Source of the DNA: an uncultured Clostridia bacterium
Lineage (GTDB): Bacteria; Bacillota; Clostridia; Lachnospirales; Anaerotignaceae
Assembly: GCA_944379995.1 (NCBI GenBank)
Contig: CALWGF010000002.1
Location: 1-64,000, forward strand
Length of the DNA: 64,000 bases
Reading direction: 5' to 3'
Below the pieces are notes generated by a model. That model was not told the DNA's origin, did not search any database, and worked only from the letters and a program-made list of their open reading frames with translations. The position numbers were made by a program, and so were the translations under genes. Of this stretch, positions 63,230 through 64,000 are shown one piece after another. Position 1 is the stretch's first letter, and the number at the start of each line of letters is the position of its first letter.

Positions 63230-64000
63230 ATGAAAAAATCAATAAAGTTTAAGATTTCTATGCTTTATATAAGCCTTATATGTATTATGCTTATTTTAGG
63301 GGCGGCCTCCCTTTGGAATATGTTTACTATAAGGCAATCTGTAACAAATCTTATTACTACAAATTATAACAGTATTAAGCGTATAACATCTATGAAAGAA
63401 GCCCTTGAAGCTCAAAAACTAGAAGTGATGTTATATATTTATGATGATAATAAAAATAATCATCAACAAAATTTTAATGACTTAGATAGTATTTTTATGT
63501 CTAATTATAATGAGGAGTATAAGACTATAATAATATCTTCTGAAGTCGATATGATAAACAATATATTTTATTGTTATGATGAATTTAAAAAGAGTTTTGA
63601 TAATTTAAAAACTATTGAATTTAATGGTGTGGTAGAGTTAGATGGTAAACTTGAGTATTATAATAAAAATATAATTACTGCTTATGATAATACTGAAAAT
63701 GCACTTAATAACCTTATAACGTCTAATGAGAAGGCATTATTTGCAAGGAGAGATGAAGCAACAGCTGTAATACAGTTTTCTATAAAAATACTTATATTTC
63801 TTTTTACAGTTACAGTAATTATAAGTTATTTTACTTCAAAGTTTTATACGAACAGACTTTTAAAACCTATTTATGAGGTTACTGAAAATATAAAATCTAT
63901 AAGACAAGGAAATATGAATAGTAAAACTTCTGTTTTTTCAGGAGATGAACTTGGAGAACTTTGTGCTGAATTTAATAATATGACACAAAGACTTTCTGAG
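63230..64000 (+). CDS. HAMP-domain membrane sensor, N-terminal part (cut by window end)
   Basis: The frame is open from ATG 63230 through the window end: 257 residues so far and no stop. It has an N-terminal membrane helix (about 8-28), an outside helical region (about 32-180) that suggests a four-helix-bundle sensor, and a second helix (about 183-202). A HAMP domain follows, LLKPIYEVTENIKSIRQGN and DELGELCAEFNNMTQRLSE (about 208-257). Such a layout is shared by KinB-like histidine kinases and chemoreceptors; the missing C-terminus decides. The start follows TAGGAG by nine bases. Confidence 0.75.
   Translation, partial: MKKSIKFKISMLYISLICIMLILGAASLWNMFTIRQSVTNLITTNYNSIKRITSMKEALEAQKLEVMLYIYDDNKNNHQQNFNDLDSIFMSNYNEEYKTIIISSEVDMINNIFYCYDEFKKSFDNLKTIEFNGVVELDGKLEYYNKNIITAYDNTENALNNLITSNEKALFARRDEATAVIQFSIKILIFLFTVTVIISYFTSKFYTNRLLKPIYEVTENIKSIRQGNMNSKTSVFSGDELGELCAEFNNMTQRLSE

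Noticed and set aside
1..64000. CRISPR array, prophage or plasmid module
   Set aside because: I saw no regularly spaced repeats, cas genes, phage structural genes or replication origin anywhere in the window.

Overview
The window comes from a strongly AT-rich Firmicute chromosome, most likely an anaerobic, spore-forming member of the Clostridia. The evidence is an Rnf ferredoxin:NAD+ complex, spore genes (spoIID, a spoIIQ-like gene, spoVT, a CotS-like coat protein, ricT), a T-box in front of alaS, a THI-element in front of thiamine salvage genes, a BglG-type antiterminator, and a large clostridial 2-hydroxyacyl-CoA dehydratase activase-related protein. I cannot name the genus. The sequence looks like core chromosome: I see no prophage, no CRISPR array and no intact insertion sequence, only a possible IS200/IS605-type end at the extreme left.

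Layout. 1-4551: two terminal hairpins, then an operon of a small DUF2007-like gene, prmA, rsmE, a cysteine desulfurase and thiI (the last two form a tRNA thiolation pair). 4534-6962: a DMT exporter, tRNA-Lys(CTT) without an encoded CCA, and the divergent CCA-adding enzyme. 6998-14711: a CotS-like coat protein, a membrane PEGA-domain protein, phosphoglucomutase, a UDG-superfamily glycosylase, an alanine/glycine:cation symporter and a YihY/BrkB membrane protein. 14785-20303: a YesN/YesM-type two-component system with two sugar-binding-type proteins and no ABC transporter. 20392-25513: oleate hydratase with an unusual hydrophobic N-terminus, then a glucose-type PTS IICBA behind an RNA antitermination leader with its BglG/GlcT-like regulator downstream. 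25516-31526 (minus strand): maf, a DUF4321 gene and the rnfCDGEAB operon, divergent from rpoN (32012).

33460-38925: a MocR-type regulator, T-box, alaS and a second DMT transporter. 38927-42432 (minus strand): spoIIQ-like, spoIID, an unknown membrane protein and a radical SAM protein. 42618-46874: an aconitase-superfamily hydratase, two small membrane proteins and a split ThrE-type exporter. 46937-50378: TPP riboswitch, tenA, thiZ, thiX, thiY (pyrimidine salvage). 50477-57974: spoVT, then tmk, darA, holB, ricT, a tRNA/rRNA methyltransferase pair, a YbaK-type deacylase, an Orn/Lys/Arg decarboxylase and a small membrane protein, in the order familiar from the Bacillus yaaO-yabC neighbourhood. 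57975-62945: a long leader region that may encode a small RNA, then a 1436-residue tandem activase protein. 63230-64000: the start of a HAMP-domain membrane sensor cut by the window edge.

Most of the window is well-known biology. The parts most worth a second look are: the YesMN plus two binding proteins cassette; the membrane-anchored-looking oleate hydratase; a three-segment RNA leader before the PTS gene; spore promoters readable in front of spoIIQ (sigma F type) and spoVT (sigma G type); an RBS buried in a hairpin before spoIID; a palindrome over the -35 box of the DUF4321-maf unit; T-x-x-L motifs in the PEGA protein; and a possible small RNA at 58213-58370. Non-ATG starts (mostly TTG) are common here, and many starts were placed by ribosome binding site rather than by the longest reading frame. 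I found nothing I could defend as a wholly undescribed multi-gene system.
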